In this document: piece after piece, positions 26,137-36,482 of the stretch
How positions within the stretch are numbered: the stretch's first letter is position 1
How the letters are laid out: each line of letters begins with the position of its first letter
Assembly (NCBI RefSeq): GCF_019655855.1
Contig: NZ_BPFX01000022.1
Location: 1-64,000 of the forward strand
Reading direction: 5' to 3'
From: Pseudomonas paralcaligenes
GTDB lineage: Bacteria; Pseudomonadota; Gammaproteobacteria; Pseudomonadales; Pseudomonadaceae
Length of the DNA: 64,000 nucleotides
The notes under the pieces: model-generated
What the model saw: the letters and a program-made list of their open reading frames with translations, nothing else
Told to the model about the DNA's origin: nothing
Database searches by the model: none
Translations under genes and position numbers: made by a program

Positions 26137-26253
26137 ATGAGCAGCTTCGCCGCCATCGCCAGCCTGATCGCCGCCTCCGCCTTCCGCAGCGTGCCGGTCA
26201 CCCCACAACAGCCGCAACAGGCCCATCCCCGCCAACAAGCCACTGGCGATTAG
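26137..26253 (+). CDS. Small protein of 38 residues, unknown function
   Basis: A short frame with a good AACAGGAG site 8 bases before the ATG. It encodes MSSFAAIASLIAASAFRSVP followed by a Gln/Pro-rich tail. I do not recognise it. The next small gene begins 18 bases later on the same strand with its own GAGGGAGG site, so the two could be an operon. Expression evidence would be needed to be sure it is a gene. Confidence 0.5.
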   Translation: MSSFAAIASLIAASAFRSVPVTPQQPQQAHPRQQATGD

Positions 26254-26271
26254 CCCGAGGGAGGAACCGTC

Positions 26272-26481
26272 ATGTCCATCACCGAAGCCTTCGCGAACAC
26301 CAGCAGCTACGGCGTCACTTACGTCAGCCTCGGCGACACCGGCCTGCAGTTCGAGTCCGAAGCCACCATCCACCTGGAAGATGGCAGCCTGCTGACCCTG
26401 CGCATGCCCACCCGGCAGCATGAGAAAATGGCTATTCACGACGTGATCTGCCTGCAGAAGGGTCTGTGCCTGGCGGCCTGA
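26272..26481 (+). CDS. Hypothetical protein, 69 residues
   Basis: Strong ribosome site (GAGGGAGG) before the ATG. The product is MSITEAFANTSSYGVTYVSL..., ending LQKGLCLAA. It is soluble, mildly acidic, with predicted beta content in the middle (FESEATIHLEDGSLLTLRM) and two Cys near the end. I do not recognise a domain. It is convergent with the binding-protein gene 12 bases away. Confidence 0.75.
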   Translation: MSITEAFANTSSYGVTYVSLGDTGLQFESEATIHLEDGSLLTLRMPTRQHEKMAIHDVICLQKGLCLAA

Positions 26482-26493
26482 ACGGGTCGCCCA

Positions 26494-27267
26494 TCACGGC
26501 GCCAGGAGTCGGCCCGCCAGCTCGTCGCCGAGGTGACGGACCAGGATGCGCCGCCAGGAGCCGTCCGCCTGCATGTCTGCGAATGCCTGCTGCATCTGCC
26601 CTGCCAGCGACGGGGCGTCCCTGAGCACCGGGCTGCCGGCGATGAAGCTGCGGTTCGTGCTCACCGGCAAGCCGGAGATCAGCGCGCGCTCGTCGTAGCC
26701 GAGCTGCCGCCACAGGTAGCGCACGCGCAGGTCTATCTCGTACCAGGCCAGCACCCGGCCGCCGTGCAGCATGCGCGCGGCCTGCTCGGGGTCTGTCACT
26801 TCCACCACCGACTGCCCTTCTTGCCGCAGGGACAACGCCTCCTGGGCCCTGGGCGTGCCGCCCATCACCACCAGCGGACCCGCTTCCAGTGCCTCGGCAA
26901 GGGTATCGAAGCGCTGTTGCTTGCTCGCCAGCAGGTAGGAAGTGGGCAGCACGCCCAGCAGCCAGACGAAGCCCGCTTCACGCTCCGCCGTGCGTCCTAG
27001 GTTGAGCACGATGCCACGCGGATCGTTGGCCACCGCCAGCTGCACCCGCTTCCAGGGAACGCTATGGAAGCGGCATTCGCGCTGCAGACGCCGACACAGC
27101 TCACTCATCAGATCGCCGTAAACGCCACGGTCGGCGGGATCGTCATCGGCGAACGGCATCTGCCCCTGGCCGATATAGACATTGAGCGCTTCGTCGGCCG
27201 CGGCAAGGGTGGCGGACGCCAGCAGGCCTGCCAGCAACACCGTTCTGATCGCCTTTCGCGTGCTCAC
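26494..27267 (-). CDS. Periplasmic solute-binding-like protein (SBP family 3)
   Basis: About 257 residues. A signal peptide (IRTVLLAGLLASATLAAADEA) precedes a domain like extracellular solute-binding proteins of family 3 (VYGDLMSELCRRL, SVPWKRVQLAVAN, FVWLLGVLPTSYLLASK, MQQAFADMQADGSW). No permease or ATPase gene is adjacent, so this may be one of the orphan binding proteins common in Pseudomonas. I chose the GTG at 27267, which begins right at the signal peptide. A longer frame to 27339 would start inside the fadB-like terminator. Confidence 0.8.
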   Translation of the reverse strand: MSTRKAIRTVLLAGLLASATLAAADEALNVYIGQGQMPFADDDPADRGVYGDLMSELCRRLQRECRFHSVPWKRVQLAVANDPRGIVLNLGRTAEREAGFVWLLGVLPTSYLLASKQQRFDTLAEALEAGPLVVMGGTPRAQEALSLRQEGQSVVEVTDPEQAARMLHGGRVLAWYEIDLRVRYLWRQLGYDERALISGLPVSTNRSFIAGSPVLRDAPSLAGQMQQAFADMQADGSWRRILVRHLGDELAGRLLAP

Positions 27268-27320
27268 GCGCTGCTGCACTCCCACCGACGCTTGCGGGCA
27301 CGATGACAGAAAGCCCCCGA

Positions 27321-27348
27321 AAAGCAAAACCGGCCACATGGGCCGGTT
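27321..27348 (-). terminator. Terminator of the beta-oxidation operon
   Basis: On the minus strand AACCGGCC/GGCCGGTT forms a perfect stem followed by TTGCTTTT, 20 bases after the stop of the multifunctional enzyme gene. Confidence 0.88.
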
Positions 27349-27367
27349 CGCTCGTTGCCGAGTACGA

Positions 27368-29512
27368 TCAGAAGCGCTCGCCCGTGGCCGCCTTCTCCAG
27401 CAGCAGGGCCGGCGGCAGGAAGCGCTCGCCGTACTGCTCGGCCAGGTACTGGGCGCGGGCGACGAAGTCGCGCACGCCGTACTGGTTGATGAACTGCAGC
27501 GCTCCGCCGGTCCAGGCGGCGAAGCCGATGCCGAAGATCGAACCGACGTTGGCGTCGGCCACCGACTTCAGCACGCCCTCCTCCAGGCAGCGCACGGTCT
27601 CGATGGCCTGGATGAACAGGATGCGGTCGCGCACGTCTTCCTGGGAAATCTGTGCATCCGCCTTCTCGAAGTGCGCCTTGAGTTCCGGCCACAGGTGCTT
27701 CTTGCCACCCTGCGGGTAGTCGTAGAAGCCGCCGCCGGCCGCCTTGCCCGGGCGCTTGTACTCATGGAGCATCAGTTCGATCACCCTGAACGCCGGGTGC
27801 TCGGGCAGGCTGCGGCCTTCGGCGGCGAGATCGGCCACGGTCTGCTTGCGGATGTGCTCCATCAGGCTCATCGACACTTCGTCGCTGATCGCCAGCGGCC
27901 CCACCGGCATGCCGGCCTTGCGCGCCTCGTTCTCGATCATCGCCGCGCTCACGCCTTCGCCGAGCATGGCGATGCCCTCGTTGGTGAAGGTGCCGAACAC
28001 CCGCGAGGTGAAGAAGCCACGGCTGTCCTCGACCACGATCGGGGTCTTCTTGATCTGCAGCACGTAGTCGAAGCCGCGCGCCAGGGTCTCGTCGCTGGTC
28101 TTCTCGCCGCGGATGATCTCCACCAGCGGCATCTTGTCCACCGGGCTGAAGAAGTGCAGGCCGATGAACCTGTCCTGCTTCTGCACCGCGCTGGCCAGGC
28201 CGGTGATCGGCAGGGTCGAGGTGTTGGAGGCGATCACCGCGTCGGGCAGCGCCGCGGTCTCGGCGGCGGCGGTGACCTTGCCCTTCAGCGCGCGGTCCTC
28301 AAACACTGCCTCGATGATCAGGTCGCAGCCGTCGAAGTCCGCCTCGCTGGCGGACGGCGTGATGCGGGCGAGGAAGACGTCACGCTTCTCGGCCGTCATC
28401 TGGCCGCGGGCGACCTTCTTCTCCAGCAGGTTGGCCGAGTAGGCCTTGCCCTTCTCCGCCGCCTCGATGGATACGTCCTTGAGCACCACGTCGATGCCGG
28501 CCGCCGCCGAGACGTAGGCGATGCCCGCGCCCATCATGCCGGCGCCGAGCACGCCGACCTTCCTGGTCACGTACTGCGGAATGCCCTGCGGGCGCGACTT
28601 GCCGGCGTTGATCTCGTTGAGCTGGAACCAGAAGGTGCCGATCATGTTCTTCGCCACCTGGCCGGTGGTCAGCTCGGTGAAGTAGCGCGCCTCGATCAGT
28701 TGCGCGGTGTCGAAGTCGACCTGGGCACCCTCGACGGCGGCGCACATGATCTTCTCCGGCGCCGGGAAGCAGCCCTTGGTCTTGTCGCGCAGCACGCTCG
28801 GCGCGATGGCCAGCATCTGCGCCACGTTTGGCGAGCTGGGCGTGCCGCCGGGAATCTTGTAGCCCTTCACGTCCCACGGCTGCACTGAGGCCGGATTGGC
28901 GAGAATCCAGGCGCGGGCCTTGGCCAGCATGTCCTCGCGGCTGTCGGCCAGTTGGTGGATCAGGCCGGCCTTGAGCGCGGCGTCCGGGCGTACCTTCTTG
29001 CCTTCGGCCAGGTACGGCAGCGCCTTCTCCAGGCCGAGCAGGCGCACCATGCGCACCACCCCGCCGCCACCCGGCAGCAGGCCCAGGGTGACTTCCGGCA
29101 AGCCCAGTTGCACGTGGCTCTCGTCGATGGCGATGCGGTGATGGCAGGCCAGGCAGATTTCCCAGCCTCCACCCAGCGCCGCGCCGTTGATGGCGGCCAC
29201 CACCGGCTTGCCCAGGGTCTCCAGCCGGCGCAGCTGGCCCTTGAGCACCAGGATGCCTTCGTAGAATTGCTGCGCCTCGGCCCTGGTGACCTTGATCAGC
29301 TCGTTGAGGTCGCCGCCGGCGAAGAAGGTCTTCTTCGCCGAGGCGACGATCACCCCGGCGATGGACTCCTTCTCGGCCTCCAGGCGGTCGATGGTGGCGG
29401 CCATGGCCTCGCGGTACACCCCATTCATGGTGTTGGCGCTCTGGCCGGGCATGTCGATGGTCAGGACGACGATGTTGTCCGAACCCTTTTCGTAACGGAT
29501 GGCGTCAGTCAT
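27368..29512 (-). CDS. Multifunctional enoyl-CoA hydratase / 3-hydroxyacyl-CoA dehydrogenase
   Basis: 714 residues. The N-terminal crotonase domain has the oxyanion-hole segments SAKKTFFAGGDL and NGAALGGGWEI. The NAD-binding Rossmann motif of the dehydrogenase is GVLGAGMMGAGIAYV, and the catalytic His is in FIGLHFFSPVDKMPLVE. Same architecture as FadB/FadJ. It catalyses the middle two steps of fatty acid beta-oxidation. The ATG at 29512 has an AAGGAATC site. It pairs with the thiolase gene upstream. A second, canonical fadBA lies at 40953-44305, so this is likely the paralogue used for other chain lengths or growth states. Confidence 0.93.
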   Translation of the reverse strand: MTDAIRYEKGSDNIVVLTIDMPGQSANTMNGVYREAMAATIDRLEAEKESIAGVIVASAKKTFFAGGDLNELIKVTRAEAQQFYEGILVLKGQLRRLETLGKPVVAAINGAALGGGWEICLACHHRIAIDESHVQLGLPEVTLGLLPGGGGVVRMVRLLGLEKALPYLAEGKKVRPDAALKAGLIHQLADSREDMLAKARAWILANPASVQPWDVKGYKIPGGTPSSPNVAQMLAIAPSVLRDKTKGCFPAPEKIMCAAVEGAQVDFDTAQLIEARYFTELTTGQVAKNMIGTFWFQLNEINAGKSRPQGIPQYVTRKVGVLGAGMMGAGIAYVSAAAGIDVVLKDVSIEAAEKGKAYSANLLEKKVARGQMTAEKRDVFLARITPSASEADFDGCDLIIEAVFEDRALKGKVTAAAETAALPDAVIASNTSTLPITGLASAVQKQDRFIGLHFFSPVDKMPLVEIIRGEKTSDETLARGFDYVLQIKKTPIVVEDSRGFFTSRVFGTFTNEGIAMLGEGVSAAMIENEARKAGMPVGPLAISDEVSMSLMEHIRKQTVADLAAEGRSLPEHPAFRVIELMLHEYKRPGKAAGGGFYDYPQGGKKHLWPELKAHFEKADAQISQEDVRDRILFIQAIETVRCLEEGVLKSVADANVGSIFGIGFAAWTGGALQFINQYGVRDFVARAQYLAEQYGERFLPPALLLEKAATGERF

Positions 29513-29530
29513 TTTCTGATTCCTTGCTGC

Positions 29531-29584
29531 GTAGGGCGGGTGAAACCCGCGTCTGCTGGTTCGCGCGGGTTGCACCCGCCCTAC
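29531..29584. repeat. Long inverted repeat between thiolase and multifunctional enzyme genes
   Basis: Arms of 21 bases beginning GTAGGGCGGG and ending CCCGCCCTAC match at 20 of 21 positions around a 12-base loop. It fills almost the whole spacer of the operon. The outline resembles the element at 50386-50451. Confidence 0.9.
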
Positions 29585-29587
29585 CGG

Positions 29588-30793
29588 TCAAATGCGTTCG
29601 ATGATGGTGGCTATACCCATGCCGCCGCCCACGCAGAGGGTGGCCAGGCCGTAGCGCAGCCCGCGCTTCTCCAGCTCGTCGAGCAGGGTGCCGAGGATGG
29701 CGCAGCCGGTGGCGCCCAGCGGGTGGCCCATGGCGATGGAGCCGCCATTGACGTTGACCTTGTCCTCGCTGACGCCCATGTCCTTCATGAACTTCATCAC
29801 GACGGAGGCGAAGGCCTCGTTGACCTCGAACAGGTCGATGTCCTCCACCGACAGGCCGGCCTTGGCCAGGGCCTTGCGGGTGGCCGGCGCAGGGCCGGTG
29901 AGCATGATGGTCGGGTCGGTGCTGGTCACCGCCGTGGCGACGATGCGCGCGCGGGGCTTGAGGCCCAGCTCCTTGCCCTTGGCTTCGGAGCCGATCAGCA
30001 TCAGCGCCGCGCCGTCGACGATACCGGAGCTGTTGCCAGGGGTGTGCACATGCTCGATGCGCTCGACGTGGCTGTATACGCGCAGCGCGGTGGCATCGAA
30101 GCCCATCTGGCCCATCATCTCGAAGCTCGGCTTGAGCTTGCCCAGGCCTTCCAGGGTGGAGTCGCCACGGATGAATTCGTCGTGGTCGAGGATGACGATG
30201 CCGTTCTGGTCGGTCACCGGCACCAGGGATTTCCCGAACGAGCCGTCGGCGCTGGCGCGCGCGGCCTTCTGCTGGGAGCGCAAGGCGAAGCTGTCGACGT
30301 CTACACGAGAGAAGCCTTCCAGGGTGGCGATCAGGTCGGCGCCGATGCCCTGGGGCACGAAGTTGGAGTGGATGTTGGTCTCCGGGTCCATCACCCAGGC
30401 GCCGCCGTCGGAGCCCATGGGCACGCGGGACATGGATTCCACGCCGCCAACCACCACCAGATCCTCGAAACCGGAGCGCACCTTCATCGCGCCCATGTTC
30501 ACCGCCTCGAGACCGGAGGCGCAGAAGCGGTTGAGCTGCACGCCGGCGACGCTCACGTCCCAGTCGGCGACCATGGCCGCAGTCTTGGCAATGTCGGCGC
30601 CCTGGTCGCCCACCGGGGTCACGCAGCCGAGCACGATGTCGTCGACCTGGCGGGTGTCCAGGCCGTTGCGTTCCTGCAGCGCCCGCAGCAGGCCGGCCAC
30701 CAGGCTGACGGGTTTGACGCTGTACAGCGCGCCGTCCTTCTTGCCCTTGCCGCGCGGGGTGCGCACGGCGTCGAAAATGAATGCTTCGGTCAT
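29588..30793 (-). CDS. Acetyl-CoA C-acyltransferase (thiolase)
   Basis: 401 residues. Thiolase signatures: the active-site Cys in [17 protein letters not shown], then [20 protein letters not shown] and the C-terminal [15 protein letters not shown] with the second Cys. It cleaves 3-ketoacyl-CoA to acetyl-CoA. It is upstream of the multifunctional enzyme on the same strand, an order opposite to that of fadB-fadA elsewhere in the window. Confidence 0.94.
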   Translation of the reverse strand: MTEAFIFDAVRTPRGKGKKDGALYSVKPVSLVAGLLRALQERNGLDTRQVDDIVLGCVTPVGDQGADIAKTAAMVADWDVSVAGVQLNRFCASGLEAVNMGAMKVRSGFEDLVVVGGVESMSRVPMGSDGGAWVMDPETNIHSNFVPQGIGADLIATLEGFSRVDVDSFALRSQQKAARASADGSFGKSLVPVTDQNGIVILDHDEFIRGDSTLEGLGKLKPSFEMMGQMGFDATALRVYSHVERIEHVHTPGNSSGIVDGAALMLIGSEAKGKELGLKPRARIVATAVTSTDPTIMLTGPAPATRKALAKAGLSVEDIDLFEVNEAFASVVMKFMKDMGVSEDKVNVNGGSIAMGHPLGATGCAILGTLLDELEKRGLRYGLATLCVGGGMGIATIIERI

Positions 30794-31199
30794 GACGTCC
30801 TCGGTTCATGGCAGCGGCGGTTGCCGGGTCGCCCTACCATAAATCCACGCCGGTCAGACTCAATGACCGATGCGCTCAGGGCCGTTGACCATTGGGCTCA
30901 GACGAATGGTCGCTCCGCCGTCGTAGCGACTGTGGGCCGTCTCGACCTGTCTGGCACGGGGCACCGCGCCGCCCACCAATCCCGACCGATAACCTCGGGT
31001 CTTCAAGCATGATGGCTCTAGAAACCAACCGATATAAGAAGCCGGTGACCCGCCCCCTAGGATTAAGCATGCAAGGTGTCGCTTCCGGGGTATTTGCCGG
31101 GGCGGCTTTTCCATCCGTGCCACGGCGCGGGCCGGCTCCGCGAAGCGCTGCGGAAAGCTGACCGGCCACGACGCCAACAAGAAGAAAGGCAGTCGCGTC
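30794..31199. other. Intergenic region, nothing assigned
   Basis: About 400 bases without a gene I can support. Plus-strand frames such as 30892-31161 lack a ribosome site and recognisable protein character. The left part should hold the promoter for the minus-strand thiolase operon. No terminator, tRNA or clear riboswitch is seen. Confidence 0.5.
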
Positions 31200-31295
31200 A
31201 TGTTCAAACACGCCAAGTACCGGCAGGCGAGCCTCATCGTCCTGGCCACTACCGTCATCCTGATCCTGCCCAACGTTACCCGCCTGGTCAGTTGA
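31200..31295 (+). CDS. Possible small membrane protein, 31 residues
   Basis: Encodes MFKHAKYRQASLIVLATTVI and then LILPNVTRLVS: a basic N-terminus followed by one hydrophobic segment long enough to cross the membrane. An AAAGG sequence lies about 11 bases upstream, which is a little far. I do not recognise it. The pattern fits a single-span small protein, but a chance frame cannot be excluded. Confidence 0.45.
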   Translation: MFKHAKYRQASLIVLATTVILILPNVTRLVS

Positions 31296-31401
31296 TCGTC
31301 TCTTCCACGCCGCGCCCCGGTGCCGTAGCGCCCGGGTCGCGGAACAACCCTCTCCCGCCGTGCTGTGCTAGCGTGGAGGCCCGTACTATCGAGGCCACGC
31401 C

Positions 31402-31758
31402 ATGCGCCATCTGCTGCTCGCCCTGAGCCTTTGCCTTCCGCTCGCCGCCCAGGCCGGCGAGATCGACCGGGCCGCCGCCCTGCAGGCCCTGGAGCGGCCC
31501 GATGCCGTGCTGATCGATGTGCGCACCCAGGAAGAATTCGCCACCGGCGCGCTGCCCGGCGCCACCCTGATCCCCCATGAGCAGATCGGCGCGCGCATCG
31601 CCCAGCTCGTGCCGGACAAGGACACCCCCGTGGTGCTCTACTGCCGCAGCGGCCGCCGTTCCGGCATCGCCCAGGACCAGCTGCAAGCGCTCGGCTATCG
31701 CCATGTGATCAACGCCGGCGGCTACGACTCGCTGCAACCCGCGCTCACCGGGGACTGA
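31402..31758 (+). CDS. Periplasmic rhodanese-domain protein
   Basis: 118 residues. A signal peptide (MRHLLLALSLCLPLAAQA) precedes a single rhodanese domain, with VLIDVRTQEEFATGALPGA and the active-site loop LYCRSGRRSGIA carrying the catalytic Cys. Proteins of this type transfer sulfane sulfur or act in periplasmic thiol chemistry. The next gene, a cytochrome c protein, starts 5 bases later, so the two are co-transcribed. Confidence 0.92.
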   Translation: MRHLLLALSLCLPLAAQAGEIDRAAALQALERPDAVLIDVRTQEEFATGALPGATLIPHEQIGARIAQLVPDKDTPVVLYCRSGRRSGIAQDQLQALGYRHVINAGGYDSLQPALTGD

Positions 31759-31763
31759 GGACG

Positions 31764-32564
31764 ATGCGTCACATCGCCGCCCTGCTCGCCGCGTTGCTGA
31801 CCGGCACCGCAGGCGCCGCCGAACTCACCCTGGAATTGCCCCAGGGCAGCCGTAGCTGGAGCAGCGAACAGCTGCTCGCCCATCCCGAAGCACAGGACAT
31901 CAAGATCGAGGCCGATGTGGCCTACAAGCGCACCATGCGCTACCGCGCGGTTCCCCTGGCCGAACTGCTGCAGGGCGTGCAACCCGGCGACCACCTGCAG
32001 GCCGTGGCCCTGGACGGCTTTGCCGCCGAACTACCCGCCGCCCCGCTGCTGTCGCGCCAAGGCGCCCGCGCCTGGCTGGCCGTGGAAGACCCGGCCCGGC
32101 CCTGGCCCGGGCTGTCCCGAAACAAGCCCAGCGCCGGTCCCTTCTATCTGGTGTGGCAGCAGCCGGAAGCGGCACAGATCGGCCCCGAGCAGTGGCCCTT
32201 CCAGGTCGTCCGCCTGCGCCTGCTGGCGCCGGTGGCGCAACGCTTCCCCGCCCTGCTGCCGGCCACCGATGCCAGCGCCGAGGTGCGGGAAGGTTTCGCC
32301 CAGTTCCAGAAGAACTGCCTGGCCTGCCATCGCCTGAACGGCGCCGGGGACTCTCAGTTCGGGCCTGACCTGAACCTGCCGCACAACCCGACCGAGTATT
32401 TCAGCGGGGACTTCCTGCGGCGCTACATTCGCGATCCCCAGAGCCTGAGGCAGTGGCCCCAAGGGCGGATGCCGGGGTTCGGCGAAGACGTCCTGAGCGA
32501 CGCGCAGTTGCAGGCGCTGATCGGCTACCTGTCGCACATGGCGGCCAGGAAGGCCGCGCACTGA
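31764..32564 (+). CDS. Periplasmic cytochrome c with N-terminal molybdopterin-oxidoreductase-like domain
   Basis: 266 residues. A signal peptide (MRHIAALLAALLTGTAGAA) is followed by a domain of about 150 residues resembling the sulfite-oxidase-type molybdopterin-binding fold (YRAVPLAELLQGVQPGDHLQAVALDGF, SAGPFYLVWQQPE). It contains no Cys, so it cannot bind molybdenum in the usual way. The C-terminal domain has one haem site, CLACH, with a likely axial Met in GRMPGFGEDVLSDAQ. It could accept electrons from a periplasmic reaction linked to the rhodanese upstream. The function is inferred. Confidence 0.85.
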   Translation: MRHIAALLAALLTGTAGAAELTLELPQGSRSWSSEQLLAHPEAQDIKIEADVAYKRTMRYRAVPLAELLQGVQPGDHLQAVALDGFAAELPAAPLLSRQGARAWLAVEDPARPWPGLSRNKPSAGPFYLVWQQPEAAQIGPEQWPFQVVRLRLLAPVAQRFPALLPATDASAEVREGFAQFQKNCLACHRLNGAGDSQFGPDLNLPHNPTEYFSGDFLRRYIRDPQSLRQWPQGRMPGFGEDVLSDAQLQALIGYLSHMAARKAAH

Positions 32565-32570
32565 GGGGAA

Positions 32571-34329
<1,759 letters not shown>

Positions 34330-34339
34330 AAGGGAATCC

Positions 34340-34864
34340 TCAAGCGAGATCGGTCGTCGCCCACTGCGGGCACGGCGCCTCGTCGATCATCACCGCGCAG
34401 TGCGGCGGTACGTGGGGGTAAAGGTCCAGCAGGTCGGCGTTGCGCAGGCGCACGCAGCCGTGGGAGAGCGGCACGCCCATGGGCTGGGTGTCCGGAGTGC
34501 CGTGCAGGTAAATGTAGCGGCGGAAGGTGTCGACCTGGCCCAGGCGGTTGATACCGCGCTCGCAGCCGCTGAGCCAGAGGATGCGGGTGAGAATCCAGTC
34601 GCGGCCGGGGAACTGCTCGTCCAACGTCGCGGACCAGACCTCGCCGGTCCAGCGCCGCCCGCGCAGCACCGCGCCCAGGGGCAGGCCGTCGCCGATCTTC
34701 GCCCGCACCTGATGCCGGCCACGGGGCGTGCAGTTGGAACCACTGAGTTCGCCGGGCCCGTTGAGGGCGGTGGAGACGGGCAGACGCACGACCAGTCGCC
34801 CGTCGGCGAAGCCGTACAGGCGCTGGTCGGCGATGGAGATATGCAGGAAGTCGAGCGGGCGCAT
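34340..34864 (-). CDS. L,D-transpeptidase (YkuD domain)
   Basis: 174 residues. The YkuD catalytic motif is complete: HGTPDTQPMGVPLSHGCVRL, with the nucleophilic Cys. No signal peptide is visible (MRPLDFLHISIADQRLYGFADG), as in other small YkuD proteins of Pseudomonas, so its location is uncertain. The family cross-links peptidoglycan or attaches lipoprotein. It lies next to nagZ. Confidence 0.9.
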   Translation of the reverse strand: MRPLDFLHISIADQRLYGFADGRLVVRLPVSTALNGPGELSGSNCTPRGRHQVRAKIGDGLPLGAVLRGRRWTGEVWSATLDEQFPGRDWILTRILWLSGCERGINRLGQVDTFRRYIYLHGTPDTQPMGVPLSHGCVRLRNADLLDLYPHVPPHCAVMIDEAPCPQWATTDLA

Positions 34865-34904
34865 GGGCCGCTAGCTTAGCCCATCGCTCCGCTCGGGCAC
34901 AGCG

Positions 34905-35612
34905 TCAGAGCGCCTTGGCGGCGACCTGCGACTTGGTCCGCGGCTTGAACTGGGCGGTGGCGAGCACGTCGTCGCTGACCCCGCTCTCGGCGCGCATGCC
35001 GGCGGCGAGGAACGGGACCATCAGGCGCATCACCTGCTCGATGGAGGTATCCACGCCGAAATCGTTCTCGGCGATGGCGCGCAGCGCCTTGATGCCGGAC
35101 ATGCTGAACGCCGCGGCGCCCAGCATGAAGTGCACGCGCCAGAAGATCTCCAGCGGCGGCAGCCTGGGCGCGGCCTCGTTGAGCAGCAGCATGTAGCGGC
35201 GGAACACCTTGCCGTACACCTCCTCCAGATACTTGCGCAGGTGACCCTGGCTCTGGCTGAAAGCCAGGCCGAGCAGGCGCATGAAGATGGAGAGGTCGTT
35301 GCCGCTGCGCGGCTTCACCGCCAGGGCCTGCTCCACGAGCATTTCCAGCAGCTCTTCGAGGCTGGCCTTGGCGTCCGGCTTGGCCAGGCGGCGATCCAGT
35401 TCACGTTCCAGGCTGATGCAGAACGGCCCGAGGAAGCGGGAGAACACCGCCTGGATCAGCGCCTTCTTGGAGCCGAAGTGATAGTTCACGGCAGCCAGGT
35501 TGACTCCGGCCTTGCTGGTGATCAGACGCAGCGAGGTCTCGGCGAAGCCCTTCTCCGCGAACAGCTGTTCCGCGGCATCCAGTATGCGCTCGACAGTTTC
35601 CGATTGAGCCAT
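34905..35612 (-). CDS. psrA: TetR-family regulator PsrA
   Basis: 235 residues. The N-terminal TetR helix-turn-helix reads ILDAAEQLFAEKGFAETSLR then GVNLAAVNYHFGSKKAL. The rest is the helical ligand and dimer domain. PsrA is known in Pseudomonas to sense long-chain fatty acids, repress itself and fadBA5, and activate rpoS. The ATG at 35612 has an AGGTG site; an open frame to 35672 would cross the operator. Two matching operator palindromes sit on its own promoter. It is divergent from lexA, as in P. aeruginosa. Confidence 0.95.
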   Translation of the reverse strand: MAQSETVERILDAAEQLFAEKGFAETSLRLITSKAGVNLAAVNYHFGSKKALIQAVFSRFLGPFCISLERELDRRLAKPDAKASLEELLEMLVEQALAVKPRSGNDLSIFMRLLGLAFSQSQGHLRKYLEEVYGKVFRRYMLLLNEAAPRLPPLEIFWRVHFMLGAAAFSMSGIKALRAIAENDFGVDTSIEQVMRLMVPFLAAGMRAESGVSDDVLATAQFKPRTKSQVAAKAL

Positions 35613-35627
35613 GAGATATACACCTGA

Positions 35628-35672
35628 CAAACACTTGTTTGAAACATACGTTTCAGCTTGTGGGCCTGTCAA
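35628..35672 (-). promoter_or_regulatory. psrA promoter with two abutting PsrA operators
   Basis: CAAAC-ACTT-GTTTG (35628-35641) and GAAAC-ATAC-GTTTC (35641-35654) both match the known PsrA consensus of CAAAC or GAAAC with a 2-4 base spacer and inverted repeat, and share one base. On the minus strand a -35 TTGACA (35667-35672) and a -10 TATGTT (35643-35648) are 18 bases apart, so the second operator covers the -10. Confidence 0.85.
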
Positions 35673-35792
35673 GCGGGACGGCGACTTTCATGGCTGATCG
35701 GTCAGGCATTTAACCATAGCCGAATGAAGGTAAATGTCGGCGCACTCCGCCAGGCGGCATGAATGACCCTCCAACCGCAACGCAAAGAAAGA

Positions 35793-35844
35793 TTGCCAGC
35801 GCCGAATCACTGTATATAATCACAGCAACTGTATAAACAGACAG
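35793..35844 (+). promoter_or_regulatory. lexA promoter with two LexA (SOS) boxes
   Basis: A -35 TTGCCA (35793-35798) and -10 TATAAT (35815-35820) are 16 bases apart. Box 1, CTG-N10-CAG, lies at 35810-35825 over the -10. Box 2, CTG-N10-CAG, lies at 35829-35844. The two boxes explain autoregulation of lexA-sulA. Confidence 0.93.
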
Positions 35845-35853
35845 ACCGCCCGC

Positions 35854-36465
35854 ATGCTCAAACTGACGCCGCGACAATCCGAAATCCTCGCCTTCATCAA
35901 GCGCTGCCTGGAAGACAACGGCTATCCGCCGACCCGGGCCGAAATCGCGCAGGAACTGGGCTTCAAGTCCCCCAACGCCGCCGAGGAGCACCTCAAGGCA
36001 CTGGCCCGCAAGGGCGCGATCGAGATGACGCCCGGCGCCTCGCGCGGCATCCGCATCCCCGGCTTCGAGCCGGCCGCCGCGGAAGAGGAAGGCCTGCCGG
36101 TGATCGGCCGGGTCGCCGCCGGTGCCCCCATCCTCGCCCAGCAGAACGTGGAAGACTCCTGCAAGATCAACCCGGAGTTCTTCCATCCCAAGGCCGACTA
36201 CCTGTTGCGCGTGCGTGGCATGAGCATGAAGGACATCGGCATCCTCGACGGCGACCTGCTGGCCGTGCACACCACCCGCGAGGCCCGAAACGGCCAGATC
36301 GTGGTGGCGCGCATCGACGACGAGGTCACGGTCAAGCGCTTCCAGCGCACCGGCAACAAGGTCCTGCTGATCGCCGAGAACCCCGAGTTCGCCCCCATCG
36401 AAGTCAATCTCGAAGAACAGGATCTGGTGATCGAAGGCCTGAGCGTAGGCGTGATCCGCCGCTGA
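35854..36465 (+). CDS. lexA: SOS repressor LexA
   Basis: 203 residues. The N-terminal winged helix has [24 protein letters not shown]. Autocleavage occurs at Ala89-Gly90 in GRVAAGAP. The catalytic Ser124 (RGMSMKD) and Lys161 (EVTVKRF) complete the dyad. Represses DNA-damage genes until RecA filaments stimulate its cleavage. sulA follows by 17 bases, so the pair is one SOS operon under two LexA boxes. Confidence 0.97.
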   Translation: MLKLTPRQSEILAFIKRCLEDNGYPPTRAEIAQELGFKSPNAAEEHLKALARKGAIEMTPGASRGIRIPGFEPAAAEEEGLPVIGRVAAGAPILAQQNVEDSCKINPEFFHPKADYLLRVRGMSMKDIGILDGDLLAVHTTREARNGQIVVARIDDEVTVKRFQRTGNKVLLIAENPEFAPIEVNLEEQDLVIEGLSVGVIRR

Positions 36466-36482
36466 GAACCAAGGAGAGCTTC

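Noticed and set aside
30892..31161. An 89-codon plus-strand frame in the empty region before the small membrane protein
   Set aside because: No ribosome site at any start and no protein-like pattern.
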